Positions 1-6,478 are shown, counted from the first letter of the stretch. The stretch: 15,693 nucleotides of DNA from Actinomycetes bacterium (GCA_023388385.1 JAEWGK010000267.1:1-15693), one strand, 5' to 3'. A program made the numbers and translations. The notes: generated by a model not told the origin, from the sequence alone.

Positions 1-1136
1 GCCGGCACCCACGCGGCCGCGCCCGGCGTGAGTTCCAGCGCCGCGGCGTCGTCGCGGGCCCCGTCGGCCGCACCGCCCGCGACCGCCGAGCCGGCGACGC
101 AGAGCAGGATGCGCGGGCGGCCATCGCCCGACGGCGACCACTCCTGCCCCGCGGCGAGGTCGGCGGACTCCAGGCTGAACTCGCCGACGGGGACGTCCCA
201 GCGGCGCACGCGCGGGTCCGCCCCGTCGGTCCGCGGGCGCACCACGGGGTCGTCGAGCGGCGCGAACTCCAGGACCCGCAGCAGTTCGACGACGTCGACG
301 TGCTTGGACGTCAGACCGCCGCGCAGGACGTTGTCGGAGTTCGCCATGATCTCCACGCCCATGCCGGACAGGTACGCGTGCAACTGGCGGGCGCCGAGGT
401 AGACGGCCTCGCCCGGCTGCAGGGTGATGCGGTTCAGCAGCATCGACGCGAGCACGCCCGGGTCACCCGGATACCGCAGCGCGATGTCCGCGGTCGTCGC
501 GGCGACCTGCCCGATCCAGCCGCCGCCGTCGTAGGCGGCGCAGGCCCGGGCGACGGCGTCGACCAGGTCGCCGAGGACGCCGGACGGCAGCGTCAGCAGC
601 GTGGTGAAGAGGCTGCGCAGCCCCTCCTCCGGCGTGCCGGCGTCGAGCAGCACGAGATAGCGCCCGAGCTCGGGGACGTCCAGCTCGGCGAACAGCTCGC
701 GGGTGCGGTCCAGCGGGCGGAAACCGGCGAGCGCGTGAAACTCCGTGAGCGCGACGAGCAGCTCCGGCTTGTGGTTCGGGTCGCGGTAGTTGCGGTCGGG
801 GGCGGTAACCGCAACGCCGGCCTCGTCCTCGGCCGCGTAGCCGCGCTCCGCCTGCTCGCGCGTGGGATGGGCCTGCAGCGACAGCGGGGCGTCGGCGGCG
901 AGCAGCTTCAGCAGGAACGGCAGCTGCCCGTCGGCCTCACCGACCTGCCCGGCCGGGTCATCGGCGATGACGTCCGGCAGCGGCCTGCCGCCGACCGTCG
1001 ACGGCCCGAGCGGGTGGGCGCCGAACCAGATCTCCGCCTGGGGGCGCGGCGACGGGGACTCCTCGCCGCGCAGCTCCGCCAGCAGGGTGCGCGAACCCCA
1101 CGGGTACGACTGGACGACGCCCTCCAAAGGCTGCAT
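1..1136 (-). CDS. manA: Mannose-6-phosphate isomerase, type I (3' end cut by window)
   Basis: Interconverts fructose-6-phosphate and mannose-6-phosphate in the cytoplasm, the entry step to Man-1-P and GDP-mannose. The 378 residues visible are colinear with zinc-dependent type I PMIs. The metal ligands are recognisable: Q88 and H90 in QAHP, E125 in NHKPEL, and H253 in YLGARQLHAYL, followed by the family signature ANSDNVLRGGLTSKHVD. The frame is open to base 1, so only a short C-terminal piece should be missing (family usually 390-440 aa). The start is ATG at 1136, 7 nt after the stop of the upstream SIS-like gene. A GAGGAGG sequence lies inside the end of that gene, 12 nt before the ATG, which is a rather long spacing and suggests translational coupling. 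It is the last visible gene of the DUF3499-manB-SIS-manA unit. Identification is firm. Confidence 0.95.
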   Translation of the reverse strand, partial: MQPLEGVVQSYPWGSRTLLAELRGEESPSPRPQAEIWFGAHPLGPSTVGGRPLPDVIADDPAGQVGEADGQLPFLLKLLAADAPLSLQAHPTREQAERGYAAEDEAGVAVTAPDRNYRDPNHKPELLVALTEFHALAGFRPLDRTRELFAELDVPELGRYLVLLDAGTPEEGLRSLFTTLLTLPSGVLGDLVDAVARACAAYDGGGWIGQVAATTADIALRYPGDPGVLASMLLNRITLQPGEAVYLGARQLHAYLSGMGVEIMANSDNVLRGGLTSKHVDVVELLRVLEFAPLDDPVVRPRTDGADPRVRRWDVPVGEFSLESADLAAGQEWSPSGDGRPRILLCVAGSAVAGGAADGARDDAAALELTPGAAAWVP

Positions 1137-1143
1137 GCCCGAA

Positions 1144-2130
1144 TCAATCCTCCTCGACGACGTAGGCCGCCGCGGCGGCCATCCGCACCGCGGTGACGCA
1201 CACGTCGACCAGCGGGTGCCGGAGCTCGACCTCCAGCGCCGGTGCTTCGACGCGCACCCACGGCAGGTGGCCGAGACGCGCGGCGGCCGTGTCATGGTCG
1301 GCCGGGGAGGTCACGATAATCGCCCCCAACGGTAGCACCAGCGGATCGGCGACCGGACCATCGAAGTCGGGATCGTGGAAGATGTCGCGCTCGACCGGGG
1401 TCAGCGCCCGCAGGGCCCGGCCGAAATCAGGCAGGGCCGTGCCGTGGGCGGGCACGCCGGCGTCGAGCATCCAGGCGGCGGAGAGCTCCGCGACGGTGCG
1501 CCACCGCTCTCCCAGGCCGCCGAAGACCATCGACCGCCCGCGCATCCAGTGGCCCAGCTCGCGGGCGGGGTTGACCAGCTGGTCGCGGTCGGGGGCGAAG
1601 ACCATCGCCTCGGCGTCGACGGCATCGGCGACGTCGGACAGCACCGCGGCGGGGCCGAGGCCGGTGACGCCCGCGCCGGTCAGGGCGGCGAAGGCGGCGC
1701 CAAGGTAGCCGCAGAAGGAGCCGCGATCGGCCATCGCGGGCCGCGGTGCGACGACGGTCGACGGGTCGCAGGCCGCACGCACCGGCCCCTCGCCGGGATC
1801 GATGAGGACGGTGGCGCAGCCGCGGCGGGCGGCCTCCCCCAGCGCGGCGGCGCACGCGGCGTCCCCGGGATCGTCGGTGAGCACGACCACGAGGTCGAGG
1901 GCGCCCGCGAACGGCGGAAGCGCGCCGCAGACGACGACGGGGGCGCGGGCGTCGTCGGCAAGCGCGACGACGGCCTCCGCGGCCAGCCGGGCGCGGGCCT
2001 CGCCCGTCACCAGCACGACGGATCGCGGCGCGGGCAGGTCGGCGAACAGGCCCTCGCGAGCGGCCTCCGCGACGGCGCGCAGGTGCGGGCCCTCCGCGGC
2101 GGCGGCGAGGAGCAGGGTCCGGGTGTCCAT
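1144..2130 (-). CDS. Conserved SIS-like (TobH / Rv3256c-type) protein between manB and manA
   Basis: A 328-aa protein in the position of mycobacterial Rv3256c, between phosphomannomutase and phosphomannose isomerase. Its layout recalls bifunctional phosphoglucose/phosphomannose isomerases: a first alpha/beta half (about 35-110) with PVVVCGALPPF and DLVVVLTDDPGD, and a second half (about 190-325) that closes with an alanine-rich helix. The Ser/Thr-rich sugar-phosphate loop usual in SIS domains (S-x-S-G-N-T) appears here as LTDDPGD (84-90), so isomerase activity is doubtful. ATG at 2130 (MDTRTLLL) is preferred; an in-frame ATG at 2142 is possible. Neither has a strong ribosome binding site. The same frame stays open upstream to 2790, but that stretch lies under manB and reads as low-complexity shadow. 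Function is unknown; context suggests a role in mannose metabolism (inference). Confidence 0.85.
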   Translation of the reverse strand: MDTRTLLLAAAAEGPHLRAVAEAAREGLFADLPAPRSVVLVTGEARARLAAEAVVALADDARAPVVVCGALPPFAGALDLVVVLTDDPGDAACAAALGEAARRGCATVLIDPGEGPVRAACDPSTVVAPRPAMADRGSFCGYLGAAFAALTGAGVTGLGPAAVLSDVADAVDAEAMVFAPDRDQLVNPARELGHWMRGRSMVFGGLGERWRTVAELSAAWMLDAGVPAHGTALPDFGRALRALTPVERDIFHDPDFDGPVADPLVLPLGAIIVTSPADHDTAAARLGHLPWVRVEAPALEVELRHPLVDVCVTAVRMAAAAAYVVEED

Positions 2131-2209
2131 GGACCCGATCATGCCGCAAACGGCGGACCGGGCGCAGCCGTCCGCGCGTGCGCCCGGCCCCGTGCCCGGT
2201 GCGCGCCCG

Positions 2210-3589
2210 TCAGGCGCGGATGATGCCCAGGATCTCGTCCACCAGCGCGTCGACCTCGGCGCGCGTCGGGGCCTCGACGTTGAGGCGCAGCAGCGGCTCG
2301 GTGTTGGAGGCGCGGACGTTGAACCACGCCGGGGTGCCGGCCAGGCGGACGGTGAGGCCGTCGAGGCGATCGACCGACTCCGCGCGATCGGCGAAGGCCT
2401 CCGCGACGGCCTCGCGGCGCTCGTCCTGCGCGGCGGCGTCGGCCAGGCGGGAGTTGATCTCGCCGGACTGCTCGTAGACGTCATAGGCGGCCATGACCTC
2501 CGACAGCGGGCCATCCTGCTCCGCCAGGGCCGCCAGCACGTGGAGGGCGGCGAGCATGCCGGAATCGGCGTTCCAGAACTCGCGGAAGTAGTAGTGCGCG
2601 GAATGCTCGCCGCCGAAGACGGCGCCCGTCTCCGCCATCGTCTGCTTGATGAACGAGTGCCCGACACGGGTGCGCACCGCCGTGCCGCCGCGGGCGGCGA
2701 TGAGCTCCGGCACCGCGGCGGAGGTGATGAGGTTGTGGATGATGGTCGCGCCCGGCTCCCGCTCCAGGTAGCGCTCCGCGACGAGGCCACAGATGGCGGA
2801 CGGGCTGACCGCCTCGCCGCGCTCGTCGACGACGAAGCATCGATCGGCGTCGCCGTCGAAGGCGATGCCGATGTCGGCGCCCTGCTCCACGGTGAAACGG
2901 CGGAGATCCTCGAGGTTCGCCGGCTCCAGCGGATTGGCCTCGTGGTTGGGGAAGGTGCCGTCGAGCTCGAAGTACAGCGGCCGCAGATCGACGACGTCGC
3001 CGAGGACGGCCGGGGCCGTGAGCCCCGCCATGCCGTTGCCGGCGTCGACGGCGACCGTGAGGCGCCGACCTCCCGCGATGTCGACGAGGCCGCGCAGGAA
3101 CCCGGCGTATCCCGCCAGCATGTCGCGCTCGTCGATGGCGCCGCGGTCGCCGTCCCACGCGGGCACGCCGTCGACGAGCATGTCGACGATCTCCGCCAGG
3201 CCCGACTCCTGGCCCACGGGGCGGGCGCCGCCGCGGCACATCTTGATGCCGTTGTATGCCGCCGGGTTATGGCTGGCGGTGAACATCGCGCCCGGGCGGT
3301 TCAGCTCGCCGGAGGCGTAGTACAGCTCGTCGGTGGAGCACAGGCCGATGAGGGTGACGTTTAGGCCCTGGCCCGCCGCCCCCTCGGCGAAAGCGCGGGA
3401 GAGCTCCGGGGAGGAGTCGCGCATGTCGTGGCCGACCACTGCGGCGGAGGCCCCCTCATCGCGCATCAGCCGGCCGAAGGCCGCGCCGATCTCGCCGCAC
3501 AGGGCGGCGTCGACGCCGTCGCCGACGATCCCGCGCACGTCGTAGGCCTTGATAACCTTCTCCAGGTCCGAACGCTGGCGCTTCGTCAC
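2210..3589 (-). CDS. manB: Phosphomannomutase (alpha-D-phosphohexomutase)
   Basis: Converts mannose-6-phosphate to mannose-1-phosphate, the substrate of ManC, in the cytoplasm. The 459 residues carry all four phosphohexomutase motifs: the phosphoserine loop TASHNP (S106), the Mg-binding loop FDGDADRC (D245, D247, D249), the sugar-specificity loop GGEHSAH (326-332; the GEHS form is typical of phosphomannomutases), and the phosphate-binding RASNTEP (426-432). Length is normal. The start is GTG at 3589; GAGGAG lies about 9 nt upstream. A 9-bp inverted repeat pairs the start region with sequence just after the DUF3499 stop (see separate entry), so initiation may depend on translation of the upstream gene. 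Equivalent to Rv3257c (pmmA). Confidence 0.96.
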   Translation of the reverse strand: MTKRQRSDLEKVIKAYDVRGIVGDGVDAALCGEIGAAFGRLMRDEGASAAVVGHDMRDSSPELSRAFAEGAAGQGLNVTLIGLCSTDELYYASGELNRPGAMFTASHNPAAYNGIKMCRGGARPVGQESGLAEIVDMLVDGVPAWDGDRGAIDERDMLAGYAGFLRGLVDIAGGRRLTVAVDAGNGMAGLTAPAVLGDVVDLRPLYFELDGTFPNHEANPLEPANLEDLRRFTVEQGADIGIAFDGDADRCFVVDERGEAVSPSAICGLVAERYLEREPGATIIHNLITSAAVPELIAARGGTAVRTRVGHSFIKQTMAETGAVFGGEHSAHYYFREFWNADSGMLAALHVLAALAEQDGPLSEVMAAYDVYEQSGEINSRLADAAAQDERREAVAEAFADRAESVDRLDGLTVRLAGTPAWFNVRASNTEPLLRLNVEAPTRAEVDALVDEILGIIRA

Positions 3590-3643
3590 TGTTCCGTTCT
3601 CCTCGGTGGTCCGGTGCGGCGGGCGATCCGCCGTCGGAACAGT
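3588..3643 (-). promoter_or_regulatory. Inverted repeat overlapping the manB start codon
   Basis: ACTGTTCCG (3588-3596 on the plus strand) and CGGAACAGT (3635-3643) are perfect 9-bp complements. In the manB messenger the 3' arm ends within the GTG start codon, and the 5' arm begins right after the DUF3499 stop codon. The 38-nt loop holds the GAGGAG ribosome binding site and a smaller 6-bp hairpin (CGGCGG/CCGCCG, about 3617-3633). The fold would hide the start codon, and ribosomes finishing DUF3499 could open it. That role is inference; only the repeat is seen. Confidence 0.45.
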
Positions 3644-4114
3644 CTACCGGCCGGGCTCGTCCTCCCCCGGATCCGGGACGACGTGAAGGTGAGCGCGCCG
3701 GGTGGCACCACGAGCGGCGCCCCGGCCGGTGCCGCGGGCCCCGGGCCTGGTCGCCCCCGCGCTCGCGCCGCGGGACGGGTGGCGGCGCGGCGCCTGCTCG
3801 CGCCAGCCGTGGTCCGGGTCATCGCGCAGCACGAGGCCGGTGGCGTGCCGGCCCGCCTCGCGGACGGCCTCGGCCAGCGCGGTGAGGTCGTCGTCGGACG
3901 GGGCGTCCTGCGATGGCAGGTCGTAGCGCACGAGCTGCCAGCCCAGCGGGGCGGTGATGGAACGGGCATGGCGCTCGCACAGGTCCCAGCTGTGGGGGTC
4001 CCGCTGGGCGGCGAGCGGGCCGACGACGGCGGTCGACTCCGAGTGGGCGTAGGTCAGCGTGGCGACGGCGGGACGGCCGCAGCCGGGCCTGGAACAGCGG
4101 CGGAATTCGGTCAC
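3644..4114 (-). CDS. DUF3499 family protein, putative zinc ribbon (Rv3258c-like)
   Basis: A 156-aa protein matching the actinobacterial DUF3499 family in sequence and position (upstream of manB, as Rv3258c). The N-terminal half is the conserved part: FRRCSRPGCGRPAVATLTYA with C7 and C12, then HSWDLCERHA with C46 and H49. This Cx4C...Cx2H pattern looks like a treble-clef zinc site (inference). From about residue 110 the chain is Arg/Gly/Ala-rich and probably disordered. The start is GTG at 4114 (VTEFRRC). There is no Shine-Dalgarno, but a TAGACT -10 hexamer lies 8 nt upstream, so the transcript is probably leaderless. An upstream extension to 4252 is open but lies beneath the divergent gene and its promoter. 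It heads the manB-SIS-manA unit. Biochemical function is unknown. Confidence 0.88.
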   Translation of the reverse strand: MTEFRRCSRPGCGRPAVATLTYAHSESTAVVGPLAAQRDPHSWDLCERHARSITAPLGWQLVRYDLPSQDAPSDDDLTALAEAVREAGRHATGLVLRDDPDHGWREQAPRRHPSRGASAGATRPGARGTGRGAARGATRRAHLHVVPDPGEDEPGR

Positions 4115-4122
4115 GAGGAAAA

Positions 4123-4151
4123 AGTCTAGACCCTTGGTTGAGACTTTCGCA
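4123..4151 (-). promoter_or_regulatory. Promoter of DUF3499-manB unit, leaderless
   Basis: On the minus strand TAGACT (4128-4123) fits the actinobacterial TANNNT -10 and ends 8 nt before the GTG at 4114. Transcription would therefore start at or next to the start codon. A weak -35 candidate, TGCGAA (4151-4146), lies 17 bp further upstream. Confidence 0.6.
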
Positions 4152-4197
4152 GCCCTCTCCCCCGGGCCCGCCTCCCCGGCCGGGGCCCCGGCGCGCC

Positions 4198-4203
4198 TAG
4201 AAT
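4198..4203 (+). promoter_or_regulatory. -10 element of the zincin-like gene, leaderless
   Basis: TAGAAT (4198-4203) matches five of six bases of TATAAT and is followed by 8 nt (CGGCCCCC) and then ATG at 4212. No Shine-Dalgarno is present and no convincing -35 is seen in the GC-rich stretch before it. The geometry mirrors that of the divergent DUF3499 promoter. Confidence 0.6.
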
Positions 4204-4211
4204 CGGCCCCC

Positions 4212-4670
4212 ATGAACGCATCCCGCCGGGCCGCCCGCCGGGGCCGCGGCATGCGCGGCCCGCTCCTCCCCCCGGAGGCGCCGCGCTGGCGCAGCCGCTC
4301 CGAATCGTTCGATCAGGCGGTGCTCGACGCCTACGCGCCGATCGAGGAGCGCTTCCGCTCCCGTCTGGCGAACCTCGACATCGCCGTCGACACCGTGCCG
4401 CGGATGCGCCTGTCCCCCGGGGCGCTGCTGCCCGACGAGATCGCGTCCGACGGCCCCGTGCCGCTCGCCCGGCTCATCCCCGCCGGCGTCGACGCGGCCG
4501 GCCGGCCGACGCGCCCCCGCATCGTCGTCTTCCGCCGCCCCGTGGAACGCCGCGCCGTGGGCCGCGAGGAGCTGGACGACGTGCTCTCGCGCATCCTCGC
4601 GCAGCTCGTCGCCGTGCACCTCAACGTCACGCCGGACACCGTCGACCCGCGGTGGGGCGACGAGGACTAG
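4212..4670 (+). CDS. Metallopeptidase-family protein (zincin fold) lacking the HExxH site
   Basis: A 152-aa protein matching the Rv3259 group by position (between whiB2 and DUF3499) and by sequence, with conserved blocks RRGPLLPP-like (GMRGPLLPPEAPRWRSR), FDQAVLDAYAPIEERF, LARLIPAGVD and RPRIVVFRRPVERRA. The family assignment is to small minimal metallopeptidases (PF06262-type). Where an active member has HExxHxxG near the C-terminus, this protein reads ILAQLVAVHLNV, so both motif histidines and the glutamate are gone. It is likely catalytically dead. The start is ATG at 4212, chosen because a -10 hexamer lies 8 nt upstream; ATG at 4251 is an alternative. An open extension to 4059 crosses the divergent gene and is not credible. 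It ends tail to tail with whiB2. Confidence 0.82.
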   Translation: MNASRRAARRGRGMRGPLLPPEAPRWRSRSESFDQAVLDAYAPIEERFRSRLANLDIAVDTVPRMRLSPGALLPDEIASDGPVPLARLIPAGVDAAGRPTRPRIVVFRRPVERRAVGREELDDVLSRILAQLVAVHLNVTPDTVDPRWGDED

Positions 4671-4678
4671 GGCGGTCG

Positions 4679-4702
4679 GCGTCGTCACGCGCATGACGAC
4701 GC
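4679..4702. terminator. Palindrome 1 in the zincin/whiB2 convergent junction
   Basis: GCGTCGTCA and TGACGACGC form a perfect 9-bp stem with a 6-nt loop, starting 8 nt after the zincin-like stop codon. There is no T-tract. Its GTCGTCACGCGC segment recurs in the other convergent junction at 9949-9960. It is probably a transcription end for the plus-strand gene. Confidence 0.5.
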
Positions 4703-4741
4703 ACACCGCGCCCCCTCGGCACCGCCGCCCGGGATCGGCGA

Positions 4742-4766
4742 CGCGCCCCGGCGATGCCGGGGCGCG
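4742..4766. terminator. Palindrome 2 in the zincin/whiB2 convergent junction
   Basis: CGCGCCCCGGC and GCCGGGGCGCG form a perfect 11-bp GC stem around a 3-nt GAT loop, 16 bases beyond the whiB2 stop. It has no T-tract, which is common for actinobacterial terminator-like hairpins. Likely the end point for whiB2 transcription, working with palindrome 1 as a two-way barrier. Confidence 0.55.
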
Positions 4767-4782
4767 GTCCTCGGTGCAGTCG

Positions 4783-5208
4783 TCAGCCCATCCGCTTCTT
4801 CAGGCGGCGGCGCTCGCGCTCGGAGAGGCCGCCCCAGATGCCGAAGCGCTCGTCATGGCGCAGGGCGAACTCCAGGCACTCGTCACGCACGCCACACGCG
4901 CGGCAGATGCGCTTGGCCTCGCGGGTCGAGCCGCCCTTCTCCGGGAAGAAGGCCTCCGGATCGGTCTGGGCGCAGAGGGCCTGCTCCTGCCAGTCCTGAT
5001 CCACGGCCTCGAAGAGGCCCGAGAGGTCGTCGGCCCACTCGGCCAGGGGACGGATGCGCTCCGCCCCGTTCATCTGCGGCTCCCCCACGCTCATCTCCCG
5101 TTCGGCGTCGAAGCGCTCAGGCACGCCGGACTCGTCCACGCCGGCCTCCTCCCGCATCGCTTCCGTGCTCGTCCCATCATCGGCCGGGGACGATCCCCGG
5201 GATGACAT
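4783..5208 (-). CDS. whiB2: WhiB2-type iron-sulfur transcription factor (WhcD)
   Basis: A 141-aa WhiB-like regulator. The [4Fe-4S] ligands are the four cysteines of ALC...RICRACGVRDEC (C-x(n)-C-x2-C-x5-C). The GIWGG turn and the basic tail ERERRRLKKRMG, which contacts DNA, follow. The stretch QALCAQTDPEAFFPEKGGS is nearly identical to mycobacterial WhiB2, a regulator linked to septation and cell division; WhcD is the Corynebacterium counterpart. The N-terminal part of about 75 residues is acidic and longer than in the roughly 90-aa mycobacterial protein. ATG at 5208 is chosen because a strong promoter places transcription at that codon; internal ATGs (MSVGEPQM, MNGAERI) are alternatives. A TTG at 5244 is part of the -35 box, not a start. 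It stands between manC and the zincin-like gene with its own promoter. Confidence 0.93.
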   Translation of the reverse strand: MSSRGSSPADDGTSTEAMREEAGVDESGVPERFDAEREMSVGEPQMNGAERIRPLAEWADDLSGLFEAVDQDWQEQALCAQTDPEAFFPEKGGSTREAKRICRACGVRDECLEFALRHDERFGIWGGLSERERRRLKKRMG

Positions 5209-5215
5209 GCCTGTG

Positions 5216-5244
5216 ATTACACACGCGAAACCTGGGTCCGTCAA
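5216..5244 (-). promoter_or_regulatory. whiB2 promoter, near-consensus and leaderless
   Basis: On the minus strand, -35 TTGACG (5244-5239), a 17-bp spacer, and -10 TGTAAT (5221-5216) each match five of six consensus bases. The -10 ends 7 nt before the ATG at 5208 and there is no Shine-Dalgarno. It is the best promoter match in the window. Confidence 0.7.
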
Positions 5245-5252
5245 GCCACGGC

Positions 5253-5263
5253 GGGATATTCCC
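5253..5263. promoter_or_regulatory. Possible operator upstream of the whiB2 promoter
   Basis: GGGATATTCCC is an inverted repeat (GGGA/TCCC arms, 3-nt centre) placed 8 bp upstream of the whiB2 -35 box. It is AT-centred in a very GC-rich setting. The position would suit an activator or repressor site, but no regulator is identified. Confidence 0.25.
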
Positions 5264-5310
5264 GGGAGCCTCGGCGTCGGCGCAGATCAGCGGCACCCCC
5301 GAGCCAGGGA

Positions 5311-5325
5311 TCAAGTTGAGCTTGA
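5311..5325. repeat. TCAAG/CTTGA inverted repeat in the manC-whiB2 gap
   Basis: TCAAG-TTGAG-CTTGA is a perfect 5-bp inverted repeat with a 5-nt centre, 66 bp upstream of the whiB2 -35 box and 45 bp after the manC stop. The half-sites resemble those of MerR/SoxR-type operators, but the centre is one base longer than in the classical SoxR box. Assignment is speculative. Confidence 0.2.
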
Positions 5326-5370
5326 GGGTTTCCGCGGGTCACGGGCGTCGAGGCCCGCCGTCCAGGCCCG

Positions 5371-6459
5371 TCAGACGTCCGTCGAGAAGCGGATGCCCCC
5401 GTCCGGGACGACCACGCCGGGCCACACGCGGGCCCCGTCGATGAACTCGCACCGGGCGCCGATGTCCGCGCCCTCGCCGATGACGGCGTCGCGGATGACC
5501 GCGCGCGGGCCGATGGTCGCGCCCGCGGCGATGATGGAGCGCTCGATGACCGCGCCGGCGCCGATCTTCGCGCCATCGAACACGGCCGTCTGGTCCAGGC
5601 GCGCGCCGGCGCCGATCTCCGCGCCGCGGCCGACGACCGTGCCGCCGTACAGCAGCGCGCCGCCGCCGATGGCCGCGGACTCGTCGACCAGCGCCTCGCC
5701 GTGGCGGCCCTCCAGCACCGGCGACGGGGCGATGCCGCGCACCAGATCGGAGGAGCCGCGGACGAAGTCCGCCGGGGTGCCCATGTCGCGCCAGTAGGCG
5801 TAGTCGACGTGCGCGTACACGCGGGCGCCGCGGTCGAGCAGACCCGGGAAGACCTCGCGCTCGACGCTGATGGCGCGGCCGGCCGGGATCTCCTCGATGA
5901 CGGAGCGGCGGAACACGTAGCAGCCGGCGTTGATTTGATCGGTCGGCGGATCCTGCGTCTTCTCCAGGAACTCCAGGACCCGGCCGTCGGCGTCCGTCGG
6001 CACGCAGCCGAAGGCGCGCGGGTCCGGCACGCGCACCAGGTGCATGGTGACGTCGGCGGCCTTCTCCCGGTGCGTGTCCAGGATCGCGCGCAGGTCGGTG
6101 CCACCCAGGACGTCGCCGTTGAAGACCATGACGTCGTCGGCCTCGATGCGGTCCAGGACGTTGCGGATGCCACCGCCGGTGCCGAGCGGCTCGGTCTCGA
6201 CGACGTAGTCGATGTCGACGCCCAGCCCGGAGCCGTCGCCGAAGTGCTCCTCGAAGACCTCGGCCCGGTAGGACGTGCCCAGGACGATGCAGCGCAGGCC
6301 GGCCTCCCGGATGCGCACGATCAGGTGCTCCAGGAACGGCACGCCGGCAGTCGGGAGCATCGGCTTCGGCGTCCCCACGGTCAGGGGGCGCAGCCGGGTG
6401 CCCTTGCCGCCGACGAGGATGACGGCGTCGGCGCCTGCCGGGGTGTTCTCGGTGGACAT
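5371..6459 (-). CDS. manC: Mannose-1-phosphate guanylyltransferase (GDP-mannose pyrophosphorylase)
   Basis: Makes GDP-mannose from Man-1-P and GTP, the donor for mannosylation of lipids, lipoglycans and proteins. The 362-aa chain has a nucleotidyltransferase domain (about 10-240) with GGKGTRLRPLT (17-27), the substrate lysine in TPKPMLP (K32) and metal-binding FNGD (113-116). A left-handed beta-helix of hexapeptide repeats follows (about 250-350). By sequence alone the family also covers sugar-1-phosphate thymidylyltransferases; the WbbL-RmlD-WhiB2 context and the Rv3264c equivalence favour ManC. The start is ATG at 6459 (MSTENTP) just after GAGGAGGAGC; the reading frame upstream lacks a better site. 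It is the third gene of rmlD-wbbL-manC, 19 nt after wbbL. Confidence 0.92.
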   Translation of the reverse strand: MSTENTPAGADAVILVGGKGTRLRPLTVGTPKPMLPTAGVPFLEHLIVRIREAGLRCIVLGTSYRAEVFEEHFGDGSGLGVDIDYVVETEPLGTGGGIRNVLDRIEADDVMVFNGDVLGGTDLRAILDTHREKAADVTMHLVRVPDPRAFGCVPTDADGRVLEFLEKTQDPPTDQINAGCYVFRRSVIEEIPAGRAISVEREVFPGLLDRGARVYAHVDYAYWRDMGTPADFVRGSSDLVRGIAPSPVLEGRHGEALVDESAAIGGGALLYGGTVVGRGAEIGAGARLDQTAVFDGAKIGAGAVIERSIIAAGATIGPRAVIRDAVIGEGADIGARCEFIDGARVWPGVVVPDGGIRFSTDV

Positions 6460-6478
6460 GCTCCTCCTCGGGTCGGTG

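Noticed and set aside
2131..2790. N-terminal extension of the SIS-like gene into manB
   Set aside because: The extra residues are Ser/Arg/Pro-rich shadow of manB in another frame; the natural start is at 2130 or 2142.
5212..5223. TGTGATTACACA as a GlxR/CRP-type site
   Set aside because: The consensus needs TGTGA and TCACA arms with six bases between; here the arms are TGTG/CACA with four, so it is at best another regulator's site.
5209..5244. TTG at 5244 as the whiB2 start codon
   Set aside because: This TTG is the first half of the -35 box TTGACG; the promoter would then lie inside the gene.
5310..5327. HspR (HAIR) element in the manC-whiB2 gap
   Set aside because: HAIR is CTTGAGT-N7-ACTCAAG; here the half-sites are in the opposite order and spaced by five.
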